A DNA stretch of 64,000 bases. Origin: Isoetes taiwanensis (lineage: Eukaryota; Streptophyta; Lycopodiopsida; Isoetales; Isoetaceae). The position numbers and the translations under genes were made by a program. Shown one piece after another: positions 17,400-28,786 of this stretch. The stretch is taken from contig JAJEKV010000054.1 of the NCBI GenBank assembly GCA_021234155.1, positions 3,383,622 through 3,447,621 on the forward strand, read 5' to 3'. How positions within the stretch are numbered: the first letter of the stretch is position 1; each line of letters begins with the position of its first letter. The notes beneath the pieces are model-generated. The model was not told the DNA's origin, searched no databases, and saw only the letters and a program-made list of their open reading frames with translations.

Positions 17400-20300
17400 T
17401 AATTTTTCTGGGCTAAATTGGATGCTTGTGACATGATTGTCCAAACATCCACTAGCATGCACCTACATTAGACGAAAAAGCAATATAGCTCAGATGATTA
17501 ACCAAGTAACTGTAACTGCTTAATCTCAAACACAATAGTTGGGAGTGTCAGAGACTAAAAATGCAAGACTTCCTGCCCATGTGATTTAACATGCTTAAAG
17601 GTTAAGGAAGCAACTGAAAGCAAATGTTTCCTGCCCATGTGGTTTAACATTCCCTCTGCTTGTTAGTATACACAAGTCCCCTATTTGCCTCTTCATATAT
17701 GTTCTCCTAGTGATGGAAATCCTCATGCATGTTAAATGTGTGAGCTTTGAATTTGTGTCAAGTATGTTAAGCATTGAGACAGAAATTCATTAGTTGTTTT
17801 TCTTGTTGAGCTCAAATTTTATAAAGCCACATTGATTGCCATTATTGAGACCGTTGTACTTTTGCTTCATGCTCAGATTGTTAATTTAAGAAAAAATACA
17901 CATGCACATCAATAATATCTTGGAGCAAGAGTATGAAACTGGAGTACATCATACTGTCACAGGACTGCCTGCAACTCCTCATCCTCTTCTACTTGCAATC
18001 TGCATCTTTTTTTCTCACTGACCAATAGGGCCCTTCTTCTTTTTGTACCAGGCTTTCTACAATCCACAAAAGGGAACAATTATGTGCCAATCTTCCAACT
18101 ATTAGAAATGTGGTATAAACAAATGCAATATCTTACCAGAGACATGTCTTATGCATGACAGAGAATTAAAACGCATAGATATTAAATTCAGTCTAGATCT
18201 CAATATATTCGTTAGAAGGGACTTCCTATAAATTTGTTCTGATAGTGCAGCCGGTTCTTTATGCACAATTGGCAGGTAGCTAGGTAAGATGCCAGTATCG
18301 TTGGAGCAAAGTTCCTTTCTGGATTAACATTACAGAAGTTACATTTAAAGCAGAACTACAATCTCAAAACCTAGAGGCAGAACTCTACGGCAAAGATTCA
18401 CCAACGGAAATTTGGGAAGTAGTAACCTAGGCTCTTGGCAGACTAAGTTGGGGCTCTCTGGAATAAGTATGTGGCTTTGCAGCAGACAGTGCAGAAGGAA
18501 CACAGCTTACTACATACAGGCATTAGATATAGCATTTGCAGAAAATGCTGGCCCTTGAATTGAGGATCCTAGCAGCAGATGAGTGAAGGAAGCTAGCGTC
18601 ATATTTCAAAAATGACACCTAGCAAAGTGGCAACTGATAAGTCTAATCAGAATTATTTTTACTTGGAACCACATCCTGCATGTAATGAGAATATGTGGCT
18701 TGTACAGAGTCCAAGTGCCTCGAGTAACTTTAAGTCACATTCTAGTGTGGGAGGACAATCTCTAACAATTGCAGAAATTAAGAGTAGAGATGGTTCTGCA
18801 AGTTTGATGGCAGGATGCAGCAAACAGTGCCATGCTACAACTGCTTTATCGAAAATGTCCACGTATATAATGACTTCCAGAAAATGACATGTATAGAATG
18901 TATAATAAGAATAGCAGAGAGAAGAACTTAGAGAGAATAACTTACTCGAGAAATAAGTTTTCATGTCTAGACGGTTTGTTCCAAAGCTGCACTCCAATGT
19001 CAGATAGAGCTGTGATAAGTTGCCCAACTCCGTAGCTACTCTACAATTACAGAAAGAACTCATGCAGCAATGGGCTTGCACGAAGGCATTATCCAGTTTT
19101 TTCCCTCCAGTCCAATCTGCACAAACACGTCTTGCTCATATGTGTAATACTAATACTTAACCAAAAGTTTCTCGCCCATGCCCTAATCACGAAGTCAACT
19201 GGCAGGAGTATAATTCAGGCGAAACAAAACTTGCTGTGGTAGTTCCGGCATTCCTGCCATTCAGACCTGGCGAGTAAGGATCATTGTGCAAGAGCAAACA
19301 ACTCATTTAGCAGCTAGGATGGACAAAGGCACGACCTTTCCTAACAGATTTTTTAACGGCCTACAATGAAATTCTCAGTATGGCGTGCATGATGGCACAA
19401 TGCTGCTTGTACAACGTTTCTGCAAAATTATGCATACATAAGATGAGATTAAAGGAAGATCTCAAATGTCCCTTGCACATCTTAGCATGACAGGACATGG
19501 AAAATTAGATGTGCTGCTGAATGTAGCATAACAATAACATGGCTTCTCTATTCATAGATTGTGAAATGTACACAACGAACATACAATGACCAAACTACCT
19601 GCAGGAATGGCCCATATGTTCAGTCATCAATAAATAATTATCTTTTCATTTAAGGTGTAAAGGAAGATTTCATGCCTCATTCTAGACAGAAAGTAACTAA
19701 AACTAAAAGGAAAATACGGAGGGATTCAACCCATGCCATTATAGTTGCCAAGGTTAACAGAAAATGTAGCGTTTTGCTGGAGTGTTAGGTTTTCATCATT
19801 ATTATTGTTTCTTGCCAACAGAAATATAAGCAGATCCCTGTGAAAGAAAGTATAATATAAACTCAAAATTCAGCATGGACAAGCTAGAAAGGGTTATCTA
19901 GATGTAGCCGCACCTCTAATCCATTGTGAAATTTACCACATTTGGCTTGAAACTATGGATAAGCGGAAGCCATGAGAGTCAGTTATGCATCACAAAACAA
20001 TATGGCAGCATCAACAGACATATTTCACTTTGAATCTGGCTCACTTTAAATACAAATCTGGGATATCAAGCAAAAGCAGTTTTGCCTCAAAATAAGGTCC
20101 GAAGGCCCCCTACTATCAAAGTAGCAGAGATAAAAAATAGTGGAGAGTCTTCCTAAGCCATGCCCGGTTCGAAAGGATCTCACTTAGAGTTACGGTAGAA
20201 ATCCATGCACCCCACATAGCACCCTTCTAAAAAGAAGACAATGCATCTCAACTATCAGATAGAATATCAGATAAAAATACCAGAATACCAGCTGTTGCTT

Positions 20301-21100
20301 TCAGTGCTAACTCCGATTCATTTTTCGCATATAATAAGCTACTATTAGATTTTATGTTTTTTCCACTCATTCTTAATTCGCAAATGGTCTGATGCACTCT
20401 AAAATGCATACACATGTTCAACTAACAAATTTTATTGTGCTCAACCGTTACAATATATCCTGGATTTGATATTTACCTGAAAGCCTTTGTATTTTATAAG
20501 CTCCTTAATTCTATCGACAATGTATTATATGCCCGTCCTAGTTCACGTACACAAGATCTCCTGTATGAAGCCATCCTTCACGATCCAATCCAGGATATGC
20601 TCAACCTGGTGATGTAAGGATGTGCAATGATTTAGAAACATGCAAAATTTTGTAATTGTGGTGGATGACATAACATATAGGTCGATCCCTACAGTATTTA
20701 GCTATGGGATGGCAGATGAGAGCACTTTTGTTTGAAACTCTAAGATAATGGCATAACGTTGGGTATCAATCATGTTACTACCAGAGTAGCTCTTCGCCAT
20801 ACAGGCATTTAAATGAAGCAGAAGATATAAGGATGCAACTCCTCTACAACCGCATGTCTATCTATCTGACATGACAAGTTCACTTTCCTGCCAGTACATA
20901 TACTGCAATGTGAACATTCTTCCATGGCTATTCATGCAAGGCAATCTTCAAAATCCTACATATGTGCTGCAATCGTTGCACTCCATAATCCAATATTCTG
21001 TCCCCCACTGGTAGAAGAGCTAGGTTGGATCCCCGGGCTGCTAGTTACTGTGTTTATTCCAGGAAATTAGAAATGCATTCAAACACTTTGTTTTTGAAAA
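17400..21100. other. no recognised gene
   Basis: Long AT-rich stretch. An open 91-residue frame at 18612-18887 was not recognised. No repeat of note. Confidence 0.5.
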
Positions 21101-21107
21101 GACATAC

Positions 21108-21541
21108 CTGTGGAAGGATTGAGATGCGGATCTCTGGAACGCTCCAATTCTATATTTGTTCAAATGGTGAGCAATAACATAAAATAATGTATTCGTACTA
21201 CAAAACAAAGGACGGTATGAACTTACCTGGGCATTTGTTAGGGTTAACAATCATATTACAGGCTTGAGGAAGCTAAAAAGCAAGGGTAAGATTAACACCA
21301 AGAGTAGAGGCTTGATCGCTTTGGGAGCTCACAAGCTTGCAAAGGCAAATGGGGCTTTTGGTATGCACATCTTTTAGCACTTTGCAACAACTTGAATCTG
21401 GCCTTCCACCGCTTCCTTGCACAGGCATGGCTCTAGCTCTGTAAGCTTAGAAATACAATCTAGGTCATCTCCTCTTATCTCTAACACATAACTCCATATC
21501 ATTAAAGCTGCCGCTATAAGCCACATCCTCATCAAAGCCAT
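21108..21541 (-). pseudogene. GPI-anchored non-specific lipid-transfer protein-like
   Basis: The ATG at 21541 (minus) gives a signal peptide (MALMRMWLIAAALMIW) and the first cysteines of the eight-cysteine motif (DCISKLTELEPCL). One base out of frame the motif continues perfectly: DSSCCKVL, SPICLCKL, then NLTLAF, an in-frame TAG where a residue is expected, LPQACN and NKCP before a GTAAGT donor at 21226. A second exon (21149-21108) follows. The order C..C..CC..CLC..C..C is that of LTPG proteins, which are secreted to the cell surface and carry cuticular lipids. One frameshift plus one stop make it a recent pseudogene, or the frameshift is a sequence error. Confidence 0.65.
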
Positions 21542-21994
21542 TTTACCCTCGAAATAAAAATCACAAGCATCCAGGACTTGACTCAAGAAAATACTGCATT
21601 ATAAGCTATAAGATCCAGCATTTTTGCACGTAGATCTGAAGGAAAAAGAAATGAGCATAATGCACAAGAAAATGATCACTTCTTGTCGATCAACAAAGTC
21701 CGAATTCAAAACTCAAGAATCGACATAATACTGCCAAGAACCGAGCAAAAAATAGCGAAAACTGACAAGGTACTTCACTTGCAAAGCATTTGATAAGATG
21801 CAACAAAAAAGAAGTACTATTACGCGAGAACCAGTGCACAGAGACAAAGTAGAGACGGGCTACATGACTAAAAGATTCATACCTGTGTTTTAAGAAATGG
21901 AGAATTGGACATAGCCATAGCCGCAGGCCGTAACAAAGAGGCAGACAGGTGTGATGAAAACCTGCAGTGGTCATTGAGAAACACTTAAAGCACT

Positions 21995-22637
21995 TAAAGC
22001 ATCTCATATCTGTAATACGTACTTCAGCTGCCACATTATAGATTGTAGGATCAGGCTTTTTCTTATCCACATCATTAAACATATGAGAGATGGTACACCC
22101 TTTGCAATGATGCTGCATGACAAAGATGTTACCTGCAAGAAAACAGTCGAGCTGTTGAAACCTTTCCTGTGCATAAGCAACATCCTTCACGTTAGCTTTG
22201 GTGATATGTTAATTAGTTCTGATAACTAAACTGTCATGATAACCATGCGAGGACCTTGCCAATAAGATTGTTGAGGACAAACACCACAGAACTTTTTGTT
22301 GCTGCCGAACACACAGCAACTTTAACTCCCTAATGTATCAAACTGTTAGCCTACAAAAAGGCAATGGTGCAAGAGGTTATTTGCTTACCTGGCAATTGGC
22401 CTCGTCCATTAAATGAAGAACTCTTGGTCGGGGCAGTACCTGTGTTTATAATATAAATCGACTTAGATGACTTGCCGTTAATCCTACCTGCAGACATGTT
22501 TGATCATTTCTAACATGAGTCACTCCAGAAAATAACTTAAACTTCACAAATAGCAGAAAACAAAGATATATCTACAGAATAATATTGCTTACAGCCCCAG
22601 ATTGAATAATGTCCTTGTATTTCGAGGTTTTCCAGTC
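21995..22637 (-). pseudogene. CbbY-like HAD phosphatase, internal exons
   Basis: Clean minus-strand exons with GT-AG borders: 22637-22593 (DWKTSKYKDIIQSGA), 22439-22389 (VLPRPRVLHLMDEANCQ), 22329-22255 (GVKVAVCSAATKSSVVFVLN then NLIGK) and 22166-22133 (ERFQQLDCFLAG). A following segment reads DVDKKKPDPTIYNVAAE but lacks a proper acceptor. This is the plastid CbbY/HAD hydrolase family that removes xylulose-1,5-bisphosphate, a Rubisco inhibitor. Motif II (CSAATKSS) and motif III (KKKPDP) are present. The N-terminal DxD exon and the C-terminal exon were not found, so it is truncated at both ends. Confidence 0.65.
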
Positions 22638-22639
22638 CT

Positions 22640-23690
22640 GTAATTCAGCAACGATGACCCAATTCGATTTGTGCTCTCTAGAAAATCAATTCGATTGCTA
22701 ATTCTCCCAAGGCGAGCATAACTTCCTAACGCGATCCCTGACAGGCTGGAATTTCGATGAATTTTGGAGATCGTAGATCAAATCAAACGACGGAAACAGC
22801 AGCCACCTGCACAAAAGTCTCACCTGGCAGCAACGTGGACACTCTAGAATTGCTTCAAAGTGTCCACTTGTGTTTGTGCAAACGTGCGAAAAAGCTACAA
22901 AGGGAAGATTTTATGTACGGAATTCTGTATATTTTTAAGCAAAATTAAACCATTGAAAGCTACAATCAGCATTATCTTTTATTTCCCAAAAAAATGCCCC
23001 TCTTCAAATACAAGTACATGGAATTCCCATTGAAGGTAGGCAATTTCCTAGTACAAGATTTCAGTGGGTCTACAAGAAAGTTTTAGCTATCTGCAAAAAG
23101 ATCAGTCCACAAAAACTCAATTTCCCAAATTTGCAAGAGACACAAACTTTTTGATGTCTTCACATTGTATACACCCTCACATTTCAGCAACATATCCATC
23201 TACGTAGATCACAAATGTTGCTCATTATCCAAAAGAACGTCTTGGTTTGGTTTCACCAGGGTTCAACTCCCTGACCAGTAGATCTGATGCATTCGGCACT
23301 TAAAAAGGGTTTCTTTCATGTTGCTTCTTCTGGATTGTTGTTCTTTCGGCGTTTCTGGTGTTCCTTCATATGTATAGATTCTACTCTTGCTTCATGATAT
23401 GCAAACCCTATGGCAGATGTTTGGCGAAACAAATTTTCATATTTGGTACTGGCAGCCACGGATTTTTTGTTTCACCCATCTCATTGGATTGTAGCTCTGG
23501 TTTGTCTGCTTGGAGCTCATCAAATTCAAGCTTTGGTTTGAAGCTCTACATATATTTATACATGTTGGATGTATTCATTGTTTTTATATATAACAAATCC
23601 AATGGTTGAACTTAAAAGATTCAAAAGGGTTGCAACCCTTGCGTTTTTTATTATTTTGAAGGAGGAAAAAAGAAAAAGTAAAAAGCCTTA
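22640..23690. other. no recognised gene
   Basis: AT-rich intergenic sequence between the HAD fragment and the RPL9 promoter. Confidence 0.6.
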
Positions 23691-23713
23691 GGGTTCGTCT
23701 CTGAAGCCAGAAT

Positions 23714-23722
23714 TTAGGGTTT
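23714..23722 (+). promoter_or_regulatory. telo-box in the RPL9 leader or promoter
   Basis: TTAGGGTTT (reverse of AAACCCTAA) 48 bp upstream of the ATG. Telo-boxes near the transcription start are characteristic of plant ribosomal-protein genes. Confidence 0.65.
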
Positions 23723-23769
23723 AGAGCGAGAGAGCAGAGTCCACTAGTGCGGCCGCTAGCTCCGGCACA

Positions 23770-24518
23770 ATGAAAAGGATTGTAGCATCGCAGGAGCTGG
23801 TCATCCCAGATGGAGTCACGGTTGAAATCAAGGCGAAGAAAGTTCGTGTTAAAGGTCCTAGAGGTCAGCTTACTCGCGATTTCAAGCATTTAAATCTAGA
23901 TTTTGCACTCATAGATGGAGGAAAGAAGCTTAAAGTCGATGCCTGGTTTGGCTCTCGAAAAACTATTGCGGCTATTCGCACTGCGATTAGTCATGTTCAA
24001 AATCTTATAACCGGTGTGACCAAAGGCTTTCGGTATAAGATGCGGTTTGTCTATGCCCATTTTCCCATCAACGCCACCATTGGTGGTGGCAGTGACAACA
24101 TTGAGATTCGTAACTTCCTTGGCGAGAAAAAGGTAAGCTCTAGCATAATCTCATTCTCATGTTCTATCTGTTTGTTTGTTTTCCTGCTTTTTTAAATTTA
24201 TGTGTGCCTTTGGTGTCTGCAAATAGGTTAGGAAAGTCGACATGCTTGGTGGTGTCACAATAACCAGATCAGAAAAAGTTAAAGATGAACTTATACTCGA
24301 GGGAAATGACATTGACCTTGTTTCTCGATCAGCAGCACTTATTAACCAGGTATGTGAACACATCTGCAGTGATTGAACATCATTTGGTGAATTGTTTCTG
24401 ACCTTGTGACTGGATATTCATTATGTTTCAGAAATGCCATGTAAAGAACAAAGATATTAGGAAGTTTTTGGATGGTATTTATGTTAGTGAAAGGGGAACC
24501 ATTGCTGAGGAAGAGTAA
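23770..24518 (+). CDS. RPL9: 60S ribosomal protein L9 (uL6)
   Basis: Three exons: 23770-24132, 24227-24349 and 24432-24518, all with GT-AG borders. They join to 573 nt and a 190-residue protein, close to the usual 194 of plant L9. The product starts [16 protein letters not shown] and contains [55 protein letters not shown] and the C-terminal [19 protein letters not shown]. Both L6-type folds are present. It is a cytosolic large-subunit protein near the sarcin-ricin loop and the factor-binding site. The N-terminal 25 residues are more diverged than the rest. The open frame and intact splice sites suggest it is functional. Confidence 0.97.
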
Positions 24519-26142
24519 AATGGTAAGCCAAGCTTTGTTGTGCATTTATTTTTCCGTTTACTGATTAGATCAGTTGCATTTCAGGGCACTATAAATTTTG
24601 ACTGGGGGACTATTAAGAAAGAGAATGCACTTTCACATTTCTGATATAGATGCTTGTCTACTTGAGGAGACTGCTTAATGTTTCTTTGTAGTGAAAATTT
24701 TGAATATTCCTGTTTCTGGTTGCAACATCTTTATATATATGTTTGCAGTTAGATGCAAAATGAGTAGTATTTACTCCCGAGTTAAGTATCAACTTAATGA
24801 TGAGCTCACTGTAGTTGCGATTTTTTTACTTTTTTTTTTCCTGTTGGATAAGTCAGACTAGGTTTCGTTTTTGGATCTAATGCATTGAAAAATCTTGAAA
24901 GATTTACGATTGAGGAAAAAGACAACTGCTATTGAGCATTAACCAGTGATTTAAATACCATAAAAAATTTTCATTTTCTGTTCTTGACTAATAGTCTAAC
25001 GATGAGGAATCATGAAACCTATGAACCCTGTTAGTTTTGCTAAGATTTGATATTGTGAACCATCACCATCATGAAACCTATGAATCCTGTTAGTTTTGCT
25101 AAGATTTGATAGTGGGAACCATCACCGTGTGAACGAAGAGGTGTATTTTGTAGGATACATAAGTACAAGTCCATGTTCCTGTTTTCTAGTCAGATCACCT
25201 AATCTGAAGCACAAAAGAAGGCAGGGCGGTTAAGCAGGGGTCTGCATTGGTTAGGGCAACATAGTTGATTCAGAACCCAAGAGAACCATTAGGAAACTTG
25301 TAAGCACAAACAAATTAAACATGCGCCATCTCCCAAACAGAAAAGGAGTGTTAGAGAATCCATCAATTCTTGAGACTCCCGATACAACTAAGGAGGACCC
25401 AAAAATAGATGACCATTCAGATTATTCTCTTGTTAGAGAATAACCATTGATTGTACTATTTTTTTTCCTTGTTTATCTCCTGAATTAGTTCCATGATTTA
25501 CGGAGCTCAATGTATTTAAACACTTGATCAATATTCAAACGTAATCAGTGTGTTGCATCCTTCTCGTTCTTAGTTTTCTTTTACAAGGAGGAGAGCAGAT
25601 CATGAGAAGCCAGACGTCTGAAATGATAAAAAAGTATATTAAATGCCTGAAAAAGCATGAGGGCTGGCAGAAAAACAGATTGCGCAGTCTAAACATATGG
25701 GTTTCCCTAATTTTATGGAACATAGGCTTCTTAAAACACTGCCAACGAGAAGCAGCAATTCGAAAATCTGAATGAAACATTTGTAAGTGCTTAAAAACAT
25801 TCTAGCAGGATAGGGATTTGAATCTATTATTTGGCGGCTTCACTATTATTTGCAACTGTAAATCTTCAAGTTTACACGGACTGCCATTCATGCAGGATCA
25901 TTTGTCTGGTTATAGCATCACGAAACTATCATAGTAAAAGTTTCTCTTTTCAGGAATCATGGATCTGGACTAGCCGAGTAGTCCTGATTCCTAGTGCCAG
26001 CCCGATTAGGGCGCGCAATTTTTTGGATTCAAACTGGCTTGAACTGCCACGTAGACTCTGAGGTGGCAAAAAGACGCGACTCTTTAGACTATATGCTTTA
26101 CGTTGTGTAGTTTGCGAACTTGGCTAGCGAGAGTTAGAGAAA
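24519..26142. other. no recognised gene
   Basis: RPL9 3' flank, the 59-bp tandem repeat and AT-rich sequence before the Dabb gene. Confidence 0.6.
25011..25127. repeat. 59-bp tandem duplication
   Basis: Two copies, starting at 25011 and 25070, of a unit beginning CATGAAACCTATGAA and ending GAACCATCACC, with few mismatches. Confidence 0.9.
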
Positions 26143-26736
26143 ATGATGAGCACAAAGGTAGTGGATCAGATTGCATTATTCAAGATATCAGAAAATGCAG
26201 CCGAGAGCGTCGAGAAGGCCTTTGTGAAGCAACTCCAATTGCTTGCCAAACTAGATGGTGTCATAAATTTCGCTGCAGGCAAGGCTCTAGAGAGAACTAG
26301 TGCCTACACACATGGAGTTTATGTTCGACATCGCTCCCAACAAACTCAACGGGCTTACCTAGACTCCGTTGAACACAAACATCTTTTCGATGGCATCATG
26401 AAACCTAATGGTATCGAGGTTGTGCTTGTGGCTTGGGAAACCTTTGCTGACCCAAACCAAACCATTAAGTTTGGGGCATGGCGCGGTGTCCTCATGAAGG
26501 CAAAAAGGAGTAAAGAGGTTCATATCCTTTATGGCATGGAAAAACATGCCCTTCACTGCTTTGGCGGCCCATGCTTGCCCCAGTTTCAACGGGTCAATAA
26601 TGGCTTCGATCATGGTATGGTTGCCCTCTTTGAGCACCCTTCTTCCCTCCATGATAGCAGACCCCAATTCCTGGACGAAATCTCTAATTATGTTGATAGT
26701 TTTGTCATGTTCGACTTTATTGTTAGTACCCATTAA
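26143..26736 (+). CDS. tandem stress-response A/B barrel (Dabb) protein
   Basis: A single-exon 197-residue frame. The first Dabb domain (about residues 3-105) opens with VDQIALFKISENAAESVEKA, has LDGVINFAAGKALERTSAYT and the HGVYVRHRS strand, and a YLDSVEHKHLFDGIM helix. A second, weaker Dabb unit fills residues 110-195 (GFDHGMVALFEHPSSL, then FLDEISNYVDSFVMFDF). Two-domain Dabb proteins occur in plants as stress- or defence-associated proteins of unclear biochemistry. ATG codons at 26143 and 26146 are both possible; the first is taken. No intron is needed. The second half has some non-consensus residues, so a recent pseudogene cannot be ruled out. Confidence 0.72.
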   Translation: MMSTKVVDQIALFKISENAAESVEKAFVKQLQLLAKLDGVINFAAGKALERTSAYTHGVYVRHRSQQTQRAYLDSVEHKHLFDGIMKPNGIEVVLVAWETFADPNQTIKFGAWRGVLMKAKRSKEVHILYGMEKHALHCFGGPCLPQFQRVNNGFDHGMVALFEHPSSLHDSRPQFLDEISNYVDSFVMFDFIVSTH

Positions 26737-27246
26737 AGTCATGATCCTACACATCCTCTTATCCGAGGAAAGAAAGTACTTCTATCCTCTTTCGTGAAAG
26801 AAATACACTATTCTCGCAGTGGTCTCTCCTCTACAATTTTCTTTCTTACGCAAATAACAGGTCCGTGAACAATGAAGTCCGATAAAATTCAATTCTGAAA
26901 TATAGCATTGTGCGCCTAGAGCCAATGCACTAGTTTTTTAACTTAACGAAACAATATTCTAGATTCTCTTTCTGAAATATATCCCTTGTCTAGATAGATC
27001 CAATGCACCAATTATTTACCTTAAGGGAACACTAACTTAACTTGGTGAGTGAAAGTAAGAACCGTAAAAACCTAATTAACGGCGGGAAAGCTATCTTAGC
27101 CGTCGATTTAAAAAACGCAAGCATCCAACGGCTTTGGGTTGTGAGACGACGTGGGCAAGAAAGCGGTCCCATGTGGCACCCATAACTGAAGGATAACCGC
27201 GCAAGGTTGGCCAGGTTAGCTTGTTTTAGGTTGATTGAGTGGCGCC

Positions 27247-28786
27247 ATGGAGATCCAAGGAAACCCTTCAACTGTAGAACTTGGTGATGGAGTTTTGAAG
27301 CATCCTTCACCCGGACATGCTGTTCCCAATGCTCCGCAATTTACAGCCATGGTGCAGCAGGCTTCTAGCAATGCAACAATTTCAGGTTCAGCAGGCATGG
27401 TTCATGCAGCAAGTCATGGCCTCTCAACAGGCTGCTACAAGGGCTGCAACCGATCTTGCCACTGCTCGTGCTGCCGAAATTAGTAGACATCTACAAGAAA
27501 GTGATGATAAAGAGACTGTTGCTTCTCCAAATGCCAGTCCAAATAGGTATCTTCTTTCATCACTTAATTATTCCCAGTCCAGTTTGAACTTTCATATTTT
27601 CGATGTTTACCATCTTCAAATTAGCATAAACTTTAAGGCTTAAACATACTCATCTGATAAGACATGTGGTTATCATCATTTGATTTTTGGTAAGAATTGA
27701 TCTTGCTAAGTGCACTTCATTGGTCTCTAATCGATTCAAATGTCAAGCATAGAGTCTGATTTTGTCTTCTTCAATTGCAATTGATTTGGTTTGGCATTTC
27801 AGGTCTCCATATGAAATATGTTTTATGTTGTACTAGTACTTTTTATGTTGCTCGGCTGAATAAACTATAATAGATTGGATAAATGCTGGATATTCAAGAT
27901 TTGAGGTTATCTGAGCATCAAAGTAAGCCTTGAATTTTGTTGCAAGCTTGTCATTGTAGTCAAGGTATAAGAATTGGTTCCTTCTAGCAGCACATCTCTC
28001 TACTTGTATTATGCATGTTGATAGGAAGTGGGAATATGATTTAAAGTATACATCAGGCTTGATACGTTTCTGGATACTCATGCCATGATTGTCTCTGACA
28101 GAAGAAAATCCCCTTCATGGTCACCATCAAGATCTAAGTCAAGATCAAGATCAAGGTCTCCAGTTCATTACCGCCATGCTTCTAGATCACCTGACCATTA
28201 CCGACATGGTAGATTCCATCCCTTCCGATACAGAGGTTACTATGGTGGTCGTGGAAGATATCGCGGTTATTATCGGGGTGGAAGAAGTTGGAATTCTTAC
28301 AGGCGAGATTGGAGTAGAGACAGAGGCAGGCATTATTATCATAACAGGCCATATAGAGGCAGGAGCAGAAGCAGAAGCAGGAGCAGAAGTAGGAGTAGGA
28401 GCAGGAGCAGAAGTAGGAGCAGGAGTGATAGGAGGCATGATCGTAAAATAAGTAAAGCCACAAGTAAATCTCCCTCTGAATCAAAGTCTCCCATATATTA
28501 TAAAAAGACATCACAGTCATCAGACCGTAGAAGAGACACAGCAGATGAACCAGGAAGGCTAAAGTCATCCGAAGCAAAGGGAATACCCTCCCTTGACACG
28601 GAAGCTGCAAATGTAATGCCTGTAAATAATGCCAGTGGTCAGACGATGCTGGAGAAAATAATCGATGAAAATCAAATAGGCCAAAGTCAAATACAAGAGT
28701 TGCCAGAAGAGGAAACACCTGAGGTCATTGTTGAGGAAAATCCATATTTTGAGTTAGATTCTGAAGACTTCAATAAGACAGATTAG
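27247..28786 (+). CDS. RS-rich splicing-type protein, two exons
   Basis: Exon 1 is 27247-27546 and exon 2 is 28102-28786. The CAAATAG/GTATCT donor and CTGACAG acceptor join in frame (SPNR/RKSPSW). Exon 1 has a Gln/Ala/Met-rich helix (MQQFQVQQAWFMQQVMASQQ then ATRAATDLATARAAEISRHL). Exon 2 opens with an RS stretch (SRSKSRSRSRSPVHYR), a Tyr/Gly/Arg-rich part, a long RS repeat near 28350-28430 and an acidic tail (EELPEEETPEVIVEENPYFE-like) ending at TAG 28786. It should be a nuclear RNA-processing factor; the exact family is not recognised. The start frame and the helix frame differ by one base near 27350-27370, so either one base is wrong or the gene has decayed. Confidence 0.65.
28342..28431 (+). 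repeat. coding AGGAGCAGAAGC minisatellite
   Basis: Purine-rich 6- to 12-bp units encode the Ser-Arg dipeptide repeat of the RS protein. Confidence 0.85.

Noticed and set aside
23260..23285. tRNA T-arm-like GGGTTCAACTCCC
   Set aside because: No acceptor stem, D-arm or anticodon arm could be placed around it.
26359..26754. 131-residue minus-strand frame
   Set aside because: It overlaps the plus-strand Dabb gene, which has recognisable domain features.
28182..28718. 178-residue minus-strand frame rich in Cys, Ser and Tyr
   Set aside because: It is the antisense of the RS repeat; composition follows from the repeat alone.
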